A stretch of 64,000 nt of DNA from Bacteroides sp. Marseille-P3684 (lineage in GTDB: Bacteria; Bacteroidota; Bacteroidia; Bacteroidales; Bacteroidaceae). This document shows, piece after piece, positions 1 through 9,352 of this stretch (position 1 is the stretch's first letter; each line of letters opens with the position of its first letter). Location of the stretch: positions 2,668,184 to 2,732,183 of the forward strand of contig NZ_LT985808.1 of assembly GCF_900291465.1 (NCBI RefSeq), read 5' to 3'. Under the pieces are notes generated by a model. That model was not told where the DNA came from, searched no databases, and saw only the letters and a list, made by a program, of their open reading frames with translations. Made by a program: the position numbers and the translations under genes.

Positions 1-1046
1 ATCAAGTCATCCCAGCTGATGCCCAACATCTGCGGGTAACCGCCCATATACTTGCCAAACAAACCTTCATCAAAATAATCGTGACCGGCAGGAACCGGAG
101 TATGTACCGTGTAGAGGGAAGAAGAGCGAACCAGTTCGAGTGCTTCGTCGAAAGTCAGACCCTTCTCTACGAAATCGCACAGACGTTTCAAGTTACAAAG
201 AGCGGCGTGACCCTCATTGCAGTGGTAGATATCCTTCTCAATACCCAAAGCTTCCAGCGTCAGCATACCACCGATACCCAGCAGAATCTCCTGTTTCAGA
301 CGGTTTTCCCAGTCACCACCATACAGCTGTGAAGTAATCGGACGGTCAAACTCACTGTTCATCTCATTGTCCGTATCCATCAGGTACAAAGGAATACGGC
401 CCACATTCACGCGCCAGATATAAGCATGTACCCAATAGTTCATGTAAGGAACCTTCACAACCAACGGCTGGCCATTCTTGTCCATGACGCGCTCAATCGG
501 CAGGCTTCCGAAATTTTGGGCTTCATAGTTTGCAATCTGCTGTCCGTCCATTGCCAACGTCTGGGTAAAATAGCCATGACGATAGAGCAGACCAATACCG
601 CACATGTTGACATTACTGTCCGAAGCCTCCTTCATGTAGTCGCCGGCCAATATACCCAAACCTCCTGAATAGATTTTCAGCACATGGCTCAAACCATATT
701 CCATACAGAAATAAGCCACGGAAGGACGGGTCTTGTCCGGTTCCACATCCATGTAAGCACGGAAGTTGTCATAGACCTCATCCATGCGCTTAAGGATGAC
801 TTTATCCTTTGCCAGCTCTTCCAACTGTTCGTAGCTCAAATGCTCCAGCAACAAAACCGGGTTCTGACCAACTTCTTTCCAAAGAGCAGGGTTCAAATCC
901 TCAAACAGATCCGTTGCCTCATGATTCCACGACCACCACATGTTGCGTGAGAGTTCCGACAACTTCTTCAGTTCATCAGGGATTCTAGACTTTACAGTAA
1001 CCTCTTTCCAACTTGGAATATTTGCGTTACTAATCTTGACTTTCAT
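1..1046 (-). CDS. glgP: Alpha-glucan phosphorylase (GT35, DUF3417 N-terminus), 3' end outside window
   Basis: Minus-strand reading is open from ATG at 1046 to the window edge, giving 348 residues of a longer protein. It begins [16 protein letters not shown] and carries the [20 protein letters not shown] block typical of the N-terminal domain of bacterial DUF3417-type glycogen/maltodextrin phosphorylases, followed by the FCMEYGLSH and [18 protein letters not shown] blocks of the GT35 fold. The enzyme would release glucose-1-phosphate from alpha-1,4-glucans in the cytoplasm. It starts 43 bp after the stop of the glycogen synthase gene on the same strand, so the two form a glycogen operon. The PLP-binding lysine lies in the missing C-terminal half and cannot be checked. 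Plus-strand ORFs across it are antisense. Confidence 0.93.
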   Translation of the reverse strand, partial: MKVKISNANIPSWKEVTVKSRIPDELKKLSELSRNMWWSWNHEATDLFEDLNPALWKEVGQNPVLLLEHLSYEQLEELAKDKVILKRMDEVYDNFRAYMDVEPDKTRPSVAYFCMEYGLSHVLKIYSGGLGILAGDYMKEASDSNVNMCGIGLLYRHGYFTQTLAMDGQQIANYEAQNFGSLPIERVMDKNGQPLVVKVPYMNYWVHAYIWRVNVGRIPLYLMDTDNEMNSEFDRPITSQLYGGDWENRLKQEILLGIGGMLTLEALGIEKDIYHCNEGHAALCNLKRLCDFVEKGLTFDEALELVRSSSLYTVHTPVPAGHDYFDEGLFGKYMGGYPQMLGISWDDL

Positions 1047-1089
1047 AATAAATCGAAGTTATTTGTTTAGTTCTATTTTTAATTGCATC

Positions 1090-2760
1090 TCAAGACAGAC
1101 GGGCTTTCACTTTCTGCAAAGCCACATCGTATGCGTCGTAATAATATTCGATGAAGTGTTTCCACAATGCCTTCTCCGAGATGGCGGCAGCCCGTTTCCG
1201 TATATCCTTTATCTCCTTGTCTGAAAGATGGGAGAAATCCGTCACCGTATCCTTGATGGCATCCGCCACTTCTGAATAGTTATAGTCCGAACGGTGGATC
1301 ACTTTCACCCCGTCAGCCAACGTACTATAGCTGCCATCTGTCTTCAAGGAGTTTGCCCACAACCCGAAACCTGCCAGATCGGTCGTAATGGTCGGTACGT
1401 GGAAAGCGATACTCTCCAGCGGGGTATATCCCCACGGTTCGTAATAGGAAGGATAAATCGTCAGGTCATTGCCCAAGATAATATCATAATAGGAGAAATT
1501 CAGGATACCATCGTTCCCATCCAGATAACACGGAAGGAAGATAATCTTCACTTTGTCTGCCGGAGCATTCGCCATGCCCAGGTATTTCAGCTGGTCCAGC
1601 ACTTTGTCATTGCTCATGTCGTGCAACCAGTGAGTTACGAAGGGACAATAAAGAGGAGTATCGAATGTCTGCTTGCTGTTCAACCGTTCTTTCAGGTCTT
1701 CGCGAGGTTCACCGACCCAACCGGGGACAGTGACAAAGGCAACCACATCCTTGTTCAGGTTCTTATCGCGGTTCAAACGGTTCATGGCTTCCAAATAGAC
1801 ATCCTGTCCCTTGTTCTTGAACTCATAACGTCCACTGGTACTTACCAGAATCGTATCATCGCCCAGATTTGTCCCCAACAACTTGTTTGCCAGATTAAGC
1901 AAAGCCGCACGTGCCTTTTTACGCTTGGCTGCATAGCTGTTGCCCTTCGGCACGAAATCGTCTTCAAAACCGTTCATCAAGACTACATCCACCGGCTTGT
2001 CCAACAATTCCCGACATTCATTGGCCGTAATTTCGCTGACAGTTGTAAAACAGTCGACATGATGTGCGGTCTGCTTCTCTATGGAGTGTTTGGACTGCAT
2101 ATTCAGCTCTTCAGCCATCTGGTCGCCATTGTAAGCGAACAGATAATCATACAAAGGTTTGTTATTACCGGCAATGGAACGACCGATTGAAGTAGCGTGC
2201 GTCGTGAAGATGGTTGCTATTTCAGGGACATGCTTATGAATATAAAGGGCACCCAGACCGGTCATCCATTCATGAGCCTGGTAGATGACCTGATCGGCAG
2301 CGGTCAGCTTATGGTAACGGAAATAGCTTTCAACAACCCTTCCTGCTGCGTAGGAAAACATCGAAGCCTCGTCATAATCGCCGTAGGCATGCAGTGAATC
2401 GACCTTGAAATCGAGCCAGGCTTGCGTGTATATTTCATTCTTTACTGCATAAAAGCCATTGAAATCAACCAGGAAGACAACAGGTTTCCCGGGAATGTTC
2501 CAACGTCCTGCCCGTATTTCCAGCTGCTCTTGCTCACGGGCACTTGACAACCACTCTTTATACAGCTCATCATCTTCTAAAAATAAGGGATTGCTCTTCC
2601 CTTTCCATACATCCGGTCCTATAAAAAAGAGGTGATCTCCAAACTTCTCATGCAGGGTCTTTGCTCTTGTTGAAAGAACGGTATATATGCCACCCACCTT
2701 GTTACATACTTCCCAACTTGATTCGAAAATGTAACCGGGGCTTAAGTTATGTACTCCCAT
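1090..2760 (-). CDS. Glycogen synthase, GT3 (eukaryotic-like) family
   Basis: A protein of 556 residues. It opens MGVHNLSPGYIFESSWEV and continues with CNKVGGIYTVLSTRAKTL, the sugar-nucleotide-binding start of GT3 glycogen synthases rather than of the bacterial GT5 GlgA. Further GT3-like blocks are FIGPDVWKG, YQAHEWMTG, TIFTTHATSIGRSIAG and, near the C-terminus, the donor-site stretch YPSYYEPWGYTPLESIAF. It should extend alpha-1,4-glucan chains in the cytoplasm. The frame is open 25 codons further upstream, but a TATCTTTG promoter box at 2779-2786 lies inside that extension, so the ATG at 2760 is chosen. First gene of a two-gene unit with the phosphorylase. Confidence 0.93.
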   Translation of the reverse strand: MGVHNLSPGYIFESSWEVCNKVGGIYTVLSTRAKTLHEKFGDHLFFIGPDVWKGKSNPLFLEDDELYKEWLSSAREQEQLEIRAGRWNIPGKPVVFLVDFNGFYAVKNEIYTQAWLDFKVDSLHAYGDYDEASMFSYAAGRVVESYFRYHKLTAADQVIYQAHEWMTGLGALYIHKHVPEIATIFTTHATSIGRSIAGNNKPLYDYLFAYNGDQMAEELNMQSKHSIEKQTAHHVDCFTTVSEITANECRELLDKPVDVVLMNGFEDDFVPKGNSYAAKRKKARAALLNLANKLLGTNLGDDTILVSTSGRYEFKNKGQDVYLEAMNRLNRDKNLNKDVVAFVTVPGWVGEPREDLKERLNSKQTFDTPLYCPFVTHWLHDMSNDKVLDQLKYLGMANAPADKVKIIFLPCYLDGNDGILNFSYYDIILGNDLTIYPSYYEPWGYTPLESIAFHVPTITTDLAGFGLWANSLKTDGSYSTLADGVKVIHRSDYNYSEVADAIKDTVTDFSHLSDKEIKDIRKRAAAISEKALWKHFIEYYYDAYDVALQKVKARLS

Positions 2761-2778
2761 AATCTCGAAAATTTTTTG

Positions 2779-2786
2779 CAAAGATA
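2779..2786 (-). promoter_or_regulatory. Bacteroidetes -7 promoter box for the glycogen operon
   Basis: Minus strand reads TATCTTTG, matching TAnnTTTG, 18 bp before the chosen glycogen synthase start. No clear TTG box is seen upstream; the region is a run of A/T. Confidence 0.6.
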
Positions 2787-2882
2787 TAAAATCTCTCCGA
2801 TAAAAATAAAAAAACATTATATTTTTGGCTCTCAAAGTGAACGATTTATCTCCTGAAAGCCTTCAGTTTTCCAACAGCAACA

Positions 2883-3779
2883 TCAAGCTGCTTTCTCCTT
2901 TTGGCGCTTCAACTGTGTCCCCACAATTGCCAGAATTACGGCAAACAGTACCACGACGATGCCCATAACCTGCAACAGGCTGCACGTCTCGCCCAAGAAG
3001 GTCACACCCATCACCACTGCCGTCAACGGCTCCATACAACCCAAAATGGCAGTCGTCGTGGAGCCTACCCGCTTCACGGCAAGAATCAGGGTCAAATCGG
3101 ACACCAGCGTAGGAACCAATGCCAACAGGACCAGATGAATGCCTGTCGAGACATCGGGGATAGGCGAAAAGCTTCCATCCTGAACCAGAACATTGATGAA
3201 GAAGATAATGGCACAATTGAGCAAGACGTAAAAGGTCATCTTCAGCCCGTCCATGTCACGTAAGCGGAACTTCTGGATACCTACAATATAGGTGGCATAC
3301 GTGCAGACCGTTATCAGGGCGAGAGTCAGCCCGACGGTATTGAAGCTTGCCCCCTCACCGGAATTGCCCAGAAAGCCTACACCGACCACCGCCAGTGCAG
3401 TGGCCAGGTAAATGACCCAATTTCCACGTTCCTTGAACAGCAATATCATAATCAGTGTCACCAGAACCGGATAGAGGAAATGGATGGTTGTTGCCATCCC
3501 ACTGGGAATGTACAGGTAGGAAAGCGTCAGCAACATGGAAGTTGCCGCATAGAAGATACTGAGCAGACACAGCATCTTATATTCATTCTTTGTTACCTTG
3601 AACGAGGTTCCCTTTATCAGCAGGACGACTCCCATCGCCAGGAACGAGAGAAAGAAACGGAGGAACACAACCGTATTGACTGCCACCCCGGCATGGATAG
3701 CCGGCAATGCGAAAAAAGGTACAAGTCCGAATGTAGCGGACGACACAATTGCGTAAACAAGCCCTTTGACTGACTTCAT
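2883..3779 (-). CDS. EamA/DMT-family transporter (second of a tandem pair)
   Basis: A 298-residue integral membrane protein of about ten hydrophobic segments, starting MKSVKGLVYAIVSSATFGL. It has the internal duplication of EamA drug/metabolite transporters: the segments around AATSMLLTLSYLYIPSGMATTIHFLYP and LILAVKRVGSTTTAILGCMEPLTAVVMG mark the two halves. Function is export or exchange of an unknown small metabolite. It lies 14 bp downstream of a paralogue sharing the motifs STILFVYPVLVALIM and IGSTPTAILGALEPVTA, so the pair arose by tandem duplication and is cotranscribed. A TTG two codons upstream is possible but the ATG is preferred. Confidence 0.85.
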   Translation of the reverse strand: MKSVKGLVYAIVSSATFGLVPFFALPAIHAGVAVNTVVFLRFFLSFLAMGVVLLIKGTSFKVTKNEYKMLCLLSIFYAATSMLLTLSYLYIPSGMATTIHFLYPVLVTLIMILLFKERGNWVIYLATALAVVGVGFLGNSGEGASFNTVGLTLALITVCTYATYIVGIQKFRLRDMDGLKMTFYVLLNCAIIFFINVLVQDGSFSPIPDVSTGIHLVLLALVPTLVSDLTLILAVKRVGSTTTAILGCMEPLTAVVMGVTFLGETCSLLQVMGIVVVLFAVILAIVGTQLKRQKEKAA

Positions 3780-3793
3780 AGACAAACAGAATT

Positions 3794-4717
3794 TTATCGC
3801 AGATGCCTCAGGCGTTGTCTCAAACGCTCGCGCACCGGTTTTTCTACAACTATTAAAGTGACGGCGGTCAGAACCATCAGAATACCCAACATAATCTTCG
3901 GCGTCAGTTGCTCATGGAACAAGGTTACCCCAAAGAAGAGGGCGGTGACCGGCTCTAAGGCACCGAGAATGGCTGTCGGCGTGGAGCCTATGTGATGAAT
4001 GGCAGTGGTCGTACACATCAGCGAGACGACCGTCGGGAGTGAAGCCAATGCCAACACATTGCACCATCCGCCGACCGAACGCACCGGCACAAGGTTCATG
4101 CAGAAGTCCAGGCGGACGACATAAATCAAAACTCCGAAAACCAGCGCATAGAAAGTCAGGCGCATGATGGAGATATTTTTCAGAATGGACTGGTTGACGC
4201 CCACAATATAAACGGCGTATGACAAGGATGACAACAGGACAAAGGCCAGACCGACCAGGCTCAATGGAGCACCGTCGGTTCCCTTTGAAAGGAATGAGAT
4301 ACCGCACAAAGCCAACAGGATGCCTCCCCACACAATGGGTGAGATGCGTTCATGAAAGCAAATCATCATGATGAGAGCAACCAGAACCGGATAGACGAAC
4401 AGGATGGTCGAGGCAATGCCGGCATCCATATAGTTATAGCTCAAAAACAACAGCAGTGATGAACTGGAGAAAATCAACCCGGCAAGCACCAGAGGAATAA
4501 TTTCCTTCTTCTGCAACCGGAACGACTCGCCCTTCCACTTCATCAACAGGGCCAACAAGACAATTGCCAATCCATAGCGATAGAACAAGACGGAGTCGGC
4601 ATTCAGACCTTCCTCATACAACGGAAGGGTAAACAAAGGATTCATCCCGTAGGTGACGGCAGCTATGATGCCACACGTAAAACCTTTCGTTTTAGCACTA
4701 AACATTACCTCTATCAT
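3794..4717 (-). CDS. EamA/DMT-family transporter (first of a tandem pair)
   Basis: A 307-residue membrane protein with about ten predicted helices and two EamA repeats. It starts MIEVMFSAKTKGFTCGIIAA; a second ATG four codons in is also plausible. The C-terminus is a basic tail (RERLRQRLRHLR), cytoplasmic by the positive-inside rule. It is the promoter-proximal member of the pair: a TACCTTTG box lies just upstream at 4729-4736. The substrate cannot be deduced. Heterodimeric function of the pair is a possibility suggested only by adjacency. Confidence 0.85.
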   Translation of the reverse strand: MIEVMFSAKTKGFTCGIIAAVTYGMNPLFTLPLYEEGLNADSVLFYRYGLAIVLLALLMKWKGESFRLQKKEIIPLVLAGLIFSSSSLLLFLSYNYMDAGIASTILFVYPVLVALIMMICFHERISPIVWGGILLALCGISFLSKGTDGAPLSLVGLAFVLLSSLSYAVYIVGVNQSILKNISIMRLTFYALVFGVLIYVVRLDFCMNLVPVRSVGGWCNVLALASLPTVVSLMCTTTAIHHIGSTPTAILGALEPVTALFFGVTLFHEQLTPKIMLGILMVLTAVTLIVVEKPVRERLRQRLRHLR

Positions 4718-4728
4718 TTAAAAGTCCG

Positions 4729-4736
4729 CAAAGGTA
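4729..4736 (-). promoter_or_regulatory. Bacteroidetes -7 promoter box for the EamA pair
   Basis: TACCTTTG on the minus strand, ending 11 bp before the first EamA start. No good TTG -33 box is visible. Confidence 0.5.
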
Positions 4737-4889
4737 CATATATTCACGGGAACTCCTTCCCTGAATCTGCCGAATTTTTCGCCTGACGGCAACACGGAAT
4801 CATCAGGCAGGGCGGGATGCCCGGTCAAACTGTTTTTCCCGCCCGCCGATAATTTCCGGTTGGACCTCGGGACTGGAGGTCCCATCTGC

Positions 4890-5810
4890 CTATACCGGCT
4901 CCCAGGCCTCAATCTCCCCGCCGATTTCTATCTTCACCTGTTCGGGGTTCTTGTCGATGACCACGGAGAGCACATGCTCTATGCCCGGCTTAAATACAAA
5001 ACTGCTTTCAACCAAATAAGATACTCCTTTCATGACTACTTCCAACAGAGGACGACGACCGGGCAGCCGTTGCGGAACAATGATGGCAGCATATTTATGC
5101 CCGCCCAAGGAACGGGCACGAATCGTCTGCTCGGACCCATAGGCATATTTTGTGGCAATCCCCACACTGAGGTCAATGGTTGCCGAGGGGACAGTATGAT
5201 GGATATAGACTTCAGCATCGTCAGGCAGCTCGCCTTCAAAATCTTCTCCTTTGATCAGACGGACCTGAAGCTTGCTCAGGATGTGACGGAACTGCAAGGT
5301 CACGGATTCTGTTCCAGCCTCCTGACCACGGGCTGAGGCAAAGAGGAAATCACTTGCCTCGTATCCGCCCGGACGCACATCGGTGGCAGGACGGTTCTGG
5401 TCCAACTCAACTTCAAAAGGATAGTCGTCAACGGAAGTGACGGACGACGTGTAAGGGTAATAGGCAAATACGTCATACGTCCCTCCATTCCAATAGATGG
5501 GTTGGGGAGCCTGCCAACCGGAGGTGTCCTTCCACGTCAGCGGAGCATTGTTCACCTCGTTGCCCGCCGGCTCCAACGGCTGTCCGGAAACAGCGACGTA
5601 GAGACCGATGCTGTCACCGGAATCAAAGTGATTGTCCGCAACCCGGGAAGGCGCTGTTCCGACTTCCGGATAGCGGACGTCAAACCGCATCCTGTCTGCC
5701 GTGCTTTCCGGTTGCATCATTTCCGGCTCCTCCTGTCCGGTGCAGGCTGCTACCGACAGGAATGTCCAGGCTATACTCAAAAATAGAACTGTTTTCATCG
5801 TTTTCCTCAT
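4890..5810 (-). CDS. Fimbrillin-like (Mfa/FimB-type) lipoprotein, third gene of operon
   Basis: A 306-residue protein with a lipoprotein signal (MRKTMKTVLFLSIAWTFLSVAAC, lipobox LSVAAC with Cys23). The mature part has the block pattern of the fimbrillin/Mfa-like family as shared by its two upstream neighbours: a GDSIGLYV stretch near residue 67, PIYWNGGTYDVFAYYPY near 104-120, YEASDFLFA, QFRHILSKLQVRL, and IIVPQ near 240. Such proteins are surface adhesins or minor fimbrial subunits and are usually proteolytically assembled. It starts 9 bp after the peptidase fusion gene and ends the operon. Nothing shows whether this particular protein polymerises. Confidence 0.82.
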   Translation of the reverse strand: MRKTMKTVLFLSIAWTFLSVAACTGQEEPEMMQPESTADRMRFDVRYPEVGTAPSRVADNHFDSGDSIGLYVAVSGQPLEPAGNEVNNAPLTWKDTSGWQAPQPIYWNGGTYDVFAYYPYTSSVTSVDDYPFEVELDQNRPATDVRPGGYEASDFLFASARGQEAGTESVTLQFRHILSKLQVRLIKGEDFEGELPDDAEVYIHHTVPSATIDLSVGIATKYAYGSEQTIRARSLGGHKYAAIIVPQRLPGRRPLLEVVMKGVSYLVESSFVFKPGIEHVLSVVIDKNPEQVKIEIGGEIEAWEPV

Positions 5811-5819
5811 TTAATCTTA

Positions 5820-8800
5820 CTACTGAACCGAACGGCGGATGGAAGGCGAGCCCCGATGTATCTGCGGAGCGTAATGAGCTCCCCTGGCACCATATCCGGC
5901 GTAGGGTGGAACGACAACACGTGTGGCAGCACCGGCACTGCGCTTGTCGTTGGCGACAAATTTCTCGAACGTGTATTCCTCGCCGGCGTATGTCAGGATA
6001 CGGCGCACGATTGATTCGCGGCTGATGGTACTGTAATAGGGTATGTCGTTATTCATACAGCTGTTTTGCTCTGAACGCCATACCCCGCGATTGTGCATGA
6101 ACCCTCCTTCGAACACGTCTACAATGTCACTATAACGGTCGTCAAAGATGAGATGACTCCAGGGCACCTCGTGCATCTTGCCCGTCAGGGCCAGGTTGTC
6201 ATACCAACCATTGGCTTTCGCCACATTGAAGGCTTCGACATGTCCGCAACAAGTACATGAACAGAAGTCTATGAATTCGTTGTGATAGATGTATTCATCA
6301 CCCAGTTTGCCAAAGCCATGTCCACCAGCCTCATGCTGGATGACTCCGCGTGCATCATACGGGTAACCGTAGTTGCTCATGGGACAGAACGCAATGGCAG
6401 AACCGTCATCCCACATCTGGCAGATGCCGCCGTAATCGGTCGTGTTGGGAGTCATCACAATCAAGGCCCGGTTGAGATTGTCCCGGGTTACCGGAGTGCG
6501 CATGTCCACCACATACTGGAACACGGCATCATAGTCACACCGCAAACCGACTCCTCCCGTGAACGTCGTCCCAAACTTGGAGTAACGGATTGTATTGACC
6601 GTCCCGATTCCACTCTCCGGAGAGAGGGCGATGGCCGTATAGACGTTGAAGTAGTCGCGATAGGTCGTATAAGGCTCGATGGCGAAGAAATGTTCCACCT
6701 GCTCGTTCATGGCTTTCAGGTAATCTCCGCGCGCAATGTCTTCTGCATTGAAGCCATCTCCCAGGAAGACCAGATTGACCCCGTTCCCCTTGGTCGCACG
6801 CTGCAAGGTGACCACTTCATCTTCATCATATTCATAGTCATACTGGGAAACAGTGCATCGGGCGGTATAATCCTTGTCCGTCAGACGGAAGACAATCTCG
6901 CCGGTGCGCTGTTGTGCACCTCGGTTCATGGCATGGATGGTCAGTGTCAGCTCGGTCTTCCGATTGCCTGACGTAGCAGACAGGCTGCACCAGTCCGGCA
7001 TGGAGTCTACCGTCCACTCGCCCTCGGAGTCAATCACCAGCGTACGCTTGCACTCGGTATTGATGGCACAAGCCAGTGCAGGACGGCACACCAGCTCATG
7101 ATGAGCCGTGATGCGTTTGAACTCACTCCATCCCGGTTCTGCTTGATACTGTTGCACCGACGACTCGGGCACCTCCACGGCAAAGTTGTCCTTGGGCACC
7201 CCGTCAAAAGCTTTCCCCTGGACATAAGGCGGAACGGTCCCCTTGCAAACGATACCGCCCAGTCCGGTACACATATAGAACGCATTGTTCATGATGCTCT
7301 CCACCCCGGCAGAGAAGACAATCCCTTCAAGTCCCTTACATTCATAGAAGGCATACTGCCCGATGGTCAGTACCTCTTCCGGAATTTCCAGTATCCCCGA
7401 CAAACGCCAGTTGGAGCCCCCGTCCGGACTTCCAAACACATAGTTTCCAATGGAACGGAGCCTCTTCGGCAAGACGAGCACGCCCGAAAAGTCGCATCCG
7501 TCAAACACATAGTCATTGAGCACCAGCAAGTCTTTCGGCAGGACAAGCTCTCCCTTGAAATGGCATCTGCTGAACGCATGCTTGCCGATGGTGGTAATGC
7601 CGTCATGCAGTTGCAGGGTCCCGTCAAAGCCACAACGTTCGAACACGTTGTCCATAAGAGTCGTCACGCCTTGGGGAATCTCCAGGCTGCCGGTCAGTCC
7701 GGAACAGTCGGCAAACGCATAATCGCCGATGTGCTGCAAGTTCTCCGGCAGATGCAGGCTGCCATACAGATTGGCACAGAACTCAAAACAGTTGTCGCCA
7801 ATGTACTCCAGCCCGGTGGGCAGTTTCAGCTCACAGGCAAACTTGCAATTCTTGAACGGACCGCCATACCAATACTTCTCCTCCCCGTGCCCCAGCCGTT
7901 TCAGCGTAGAGGGCAGGGTGAGTATCCCCGTGAACGACTGGCAGTCTACGAAAGCGCCGGCATAGATATCCGTCACACCCTCCGGAATAGTCAACGAACC
8001 GGAAAGGTTCTTGCAGCCTTCGAAGGCGGCACAATTGATTACTTTCAGGCGGTCGGGCAGAATCAGGCGGTACAGGCTCTCCTTGCCTCCCAATGCCCCT
8101 TCGGGTATCTCGTCCTCATCGTACGTACGGCGTTGCAAGGCGCCCGTACCATAGTGGAGCAACGTGTCCGTACGGGCTATCTTGACCTCTTTCAGGTTGA
8201 GGGACTGCAGATAGTCCATCGAGTCGCGCATGAAGTAAAAGTCCACTCCGTTTATCTCACCGGTAATCTTCAGGTTACGCAGTTCACGAAAATCCTTATT
8301 GGCAGCAAGGATGGCCTCCCGCAAATGCCCCGCTTCCGAATCAATGATGATGTACTCCTTCGCCGTCGCATCATGCGAGGCAAGGTCCGCCTCCCACGGC
8401 GTGACGGACTCTCCCGTCAGTGTGAACACATACTCTCCTGCCGGACTTTTCTTGTCCACCCGGATGGTGAAGTTATGCATCCTGCCGACCTGATAAGTGA
8501 AATCGTCAGCCTTTTTAAAGGTATAGTTGACTCCACCGACAGTCAGGACGAACAGCTCCTTCCCGGCAGGGATCGTCTGTGGAACGACAATGGCGCGATA
8601 TTCACCCCCGTGAGTGTAAGGGATGGTTCCGGTCTCTTCGGGGTCTCCCACGGGGGTCACCGTCCCCGTAGCCAGGTCGATGGTTGCATCGCGGACGGTA
8701 TTCTTCACCAGCACCATCTTTTCCAGCCGCTCCCATTCACCGTCCGCAAAGCCCTCTCCTTTTGCCAGAGTCACGCGGGCATTGCTCATGCGGTGACGGA

Positions 8801-9323
8801 GTGACAGACGGATGACCTTCTCCGTCGGAGCAATCTTCTCGGCTTTTCCCCAAAGGAAATCACTGGCTTCATAACCTCCCAGTGCCCCTCCTTCGGCCGC
8901 ACGCGACTGGTCCTTCTGCACCGTAAACTCGTACGCATTGACATCCCCGGGGGAAGCAAACGGATAATAGCCATAAATGTCGACGGGAGTATGTTCGTCC
9001 TTCCAATAGATGTCGTAGGCAGCATCCCAACGGTAGGCAGCCTCATCGAATGTATGCTTTACATTGGTGGCACGGTTGCCGGCGTCCTGCAAGATTCCGG
9101 GGACATTCCCCTGGTAATCGACGACATACACGCCCATGACGTCACCGTCACAGAAACCGCCGTCGTCCACACGCGTCAGTGCCAGCTGGTCAATCTCTCC
9201 TGCCAGGGTAATCGGCACTCTTTCTGCCTGTCCCGACAGGACCGCCTCTTCCTTGCAGGCGGACAGCCCGCCCAACAGGACGAGACAGAGAATCCCCATA
9301 TAATGATAAATGATGTTCTTCAT
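5820..9323 (-). CDS. Surface lipoprotein: fimbrillin-like + BspA-like LRR + BACON + M64 metallopeptidase
   Basis: A 1,167-residue protein. Residues 1-23 are a lipoprotein signal ending LGGLSAC. About 35-310 is a fimbrillin-like domain (CDGDVMGVYVVDY, DIYWKDEHTPVDIYGYYPF, YEASDFLWGKAE, AIVVPQT). About 370-740 holds BspA-type leucine-rich repeats (for example LPENLQHIGDYAFADCSGL and IPQGVTTLMDNVFERC). About 745-828 fits a BACON domain (WCSLSATSGN, CTVSQYDYE). About 845-1130 is an M64 (IgA-peptidase family) domain with the zinc site HEAGGHGFGKLGDEY: H997, E998, H1002 and D1009. A glycine follows the first H-E-A, as in related M64 enzymes. Likely a surface-exposed adhesin-protease. Flanked by two fimbrillin-like lipoprotein genes at 9 and 29 bp, so clearly cotranscribed. 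Substrate unknown. Confidence 0.9.
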   Translation of the reverse strand: MKNIIYHYMGILCLVLLGGLSACKEEAVLSGQAERVPITLAGEIDQLALTRVDDGGFCDGDVMGVYVVDYQGNVPGILQDAGNRATNVKHTFDEAAYRWDAAYDIYWKDEHTPVDIYGYYPFASPGDVNAYEFTVQKDQSRAAEGGALGGYEASDFLWGKAEKIAPTEKVIRLSLRHRMSNARVTLAKGEGFADGEWERLEKMVLVKNTVRDATIDLATGTVTPVGDPEETGTIPYTHGGEYRAIVVPQTIPAGKELFVLTVGGVNYTFKKADDFTYQVGRMHNFTIRVDKKSPAGEYVFTLTGESVTPWEADLASHDATAKEYIIIDSEAGHLREAILAANKDFRELRNLKITGEINGVDFYFMRDSMDYLQSLNLKEVKIARTDTLLHYGTGALQRRTYDEDEIPEGALGGKESLYRLILPDRLKVINCAAFEGCKNLSGSLTIPEGVTDIYAGAFVDCQSFTGILTLPSTLKRLGHGEEKYWYGGPFKNCKFACELKLPTGLEYIGDNCFEFCANLYGSLHLPENLQHIGDYAFADCSGLTGSLEIPQGVTTLMDNVFERCGFDGTLQLHDGITTIGKHAFSRCHFKGELVLPKDLLVLNDYVFDGCDFSGVLVLPKRLRSIGNYVFGSPDGGSNWRLSGILEIPEEVLTIGQYAFYECKGLEGIVFSAGVESIMNNAFYMCTGLGGIVCKGTVPPYVQGKAFDGVPKDNFAVEVPESSVQQYQAEPGWSEFKRITAHHELVCRPALACAINTECKRTLVIDSEGEWTVDSMPDWCSLSATSGNRKTELTLTIHAMNRGAQQRTGEIVFRLTDKDYTARCTVSQYDYEYDEDEVVTLQRATKGNGVNLVFLGDGFNAEDIARGDYLKAMNEQVEHFFAIEPYTTYRDYFNVYTAIALSPESGIGTVNTIRYSKFGTTFTGGVGLRCDYDAVFQYVVDMRTPVTRDNLNRALIVMTPNTTDYGGICQMWDDGSAIAFCPMSNYGYPYDARGVIQHEAGGHGFGKLGDEYIYHNEFIDFCSCTCCGHVEAFNVAKANGWYDNLALTGKMHEVPWSHLIFDDRYSDIVDVFEGGFMHNRGVWRSEQNSCMNNDIPYYSTISRESIVRRILTYAGEEYTFEKFVANDKRSAGAATRVVVPPYAGYGARGAHYAPQIHRGSPSIRRSVQ

Positions 9324-9352
9324 AGCTTGTATTCTTTCTGTTCATCCGATGT

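Noticed and set aside
7098-8804. 568-codon plus-strand open frame
   Set aside because: Antisense to the LRR part of the M64 fusion protein; no domain and no promoter. It results from codon bias of the real minus-strand gene.
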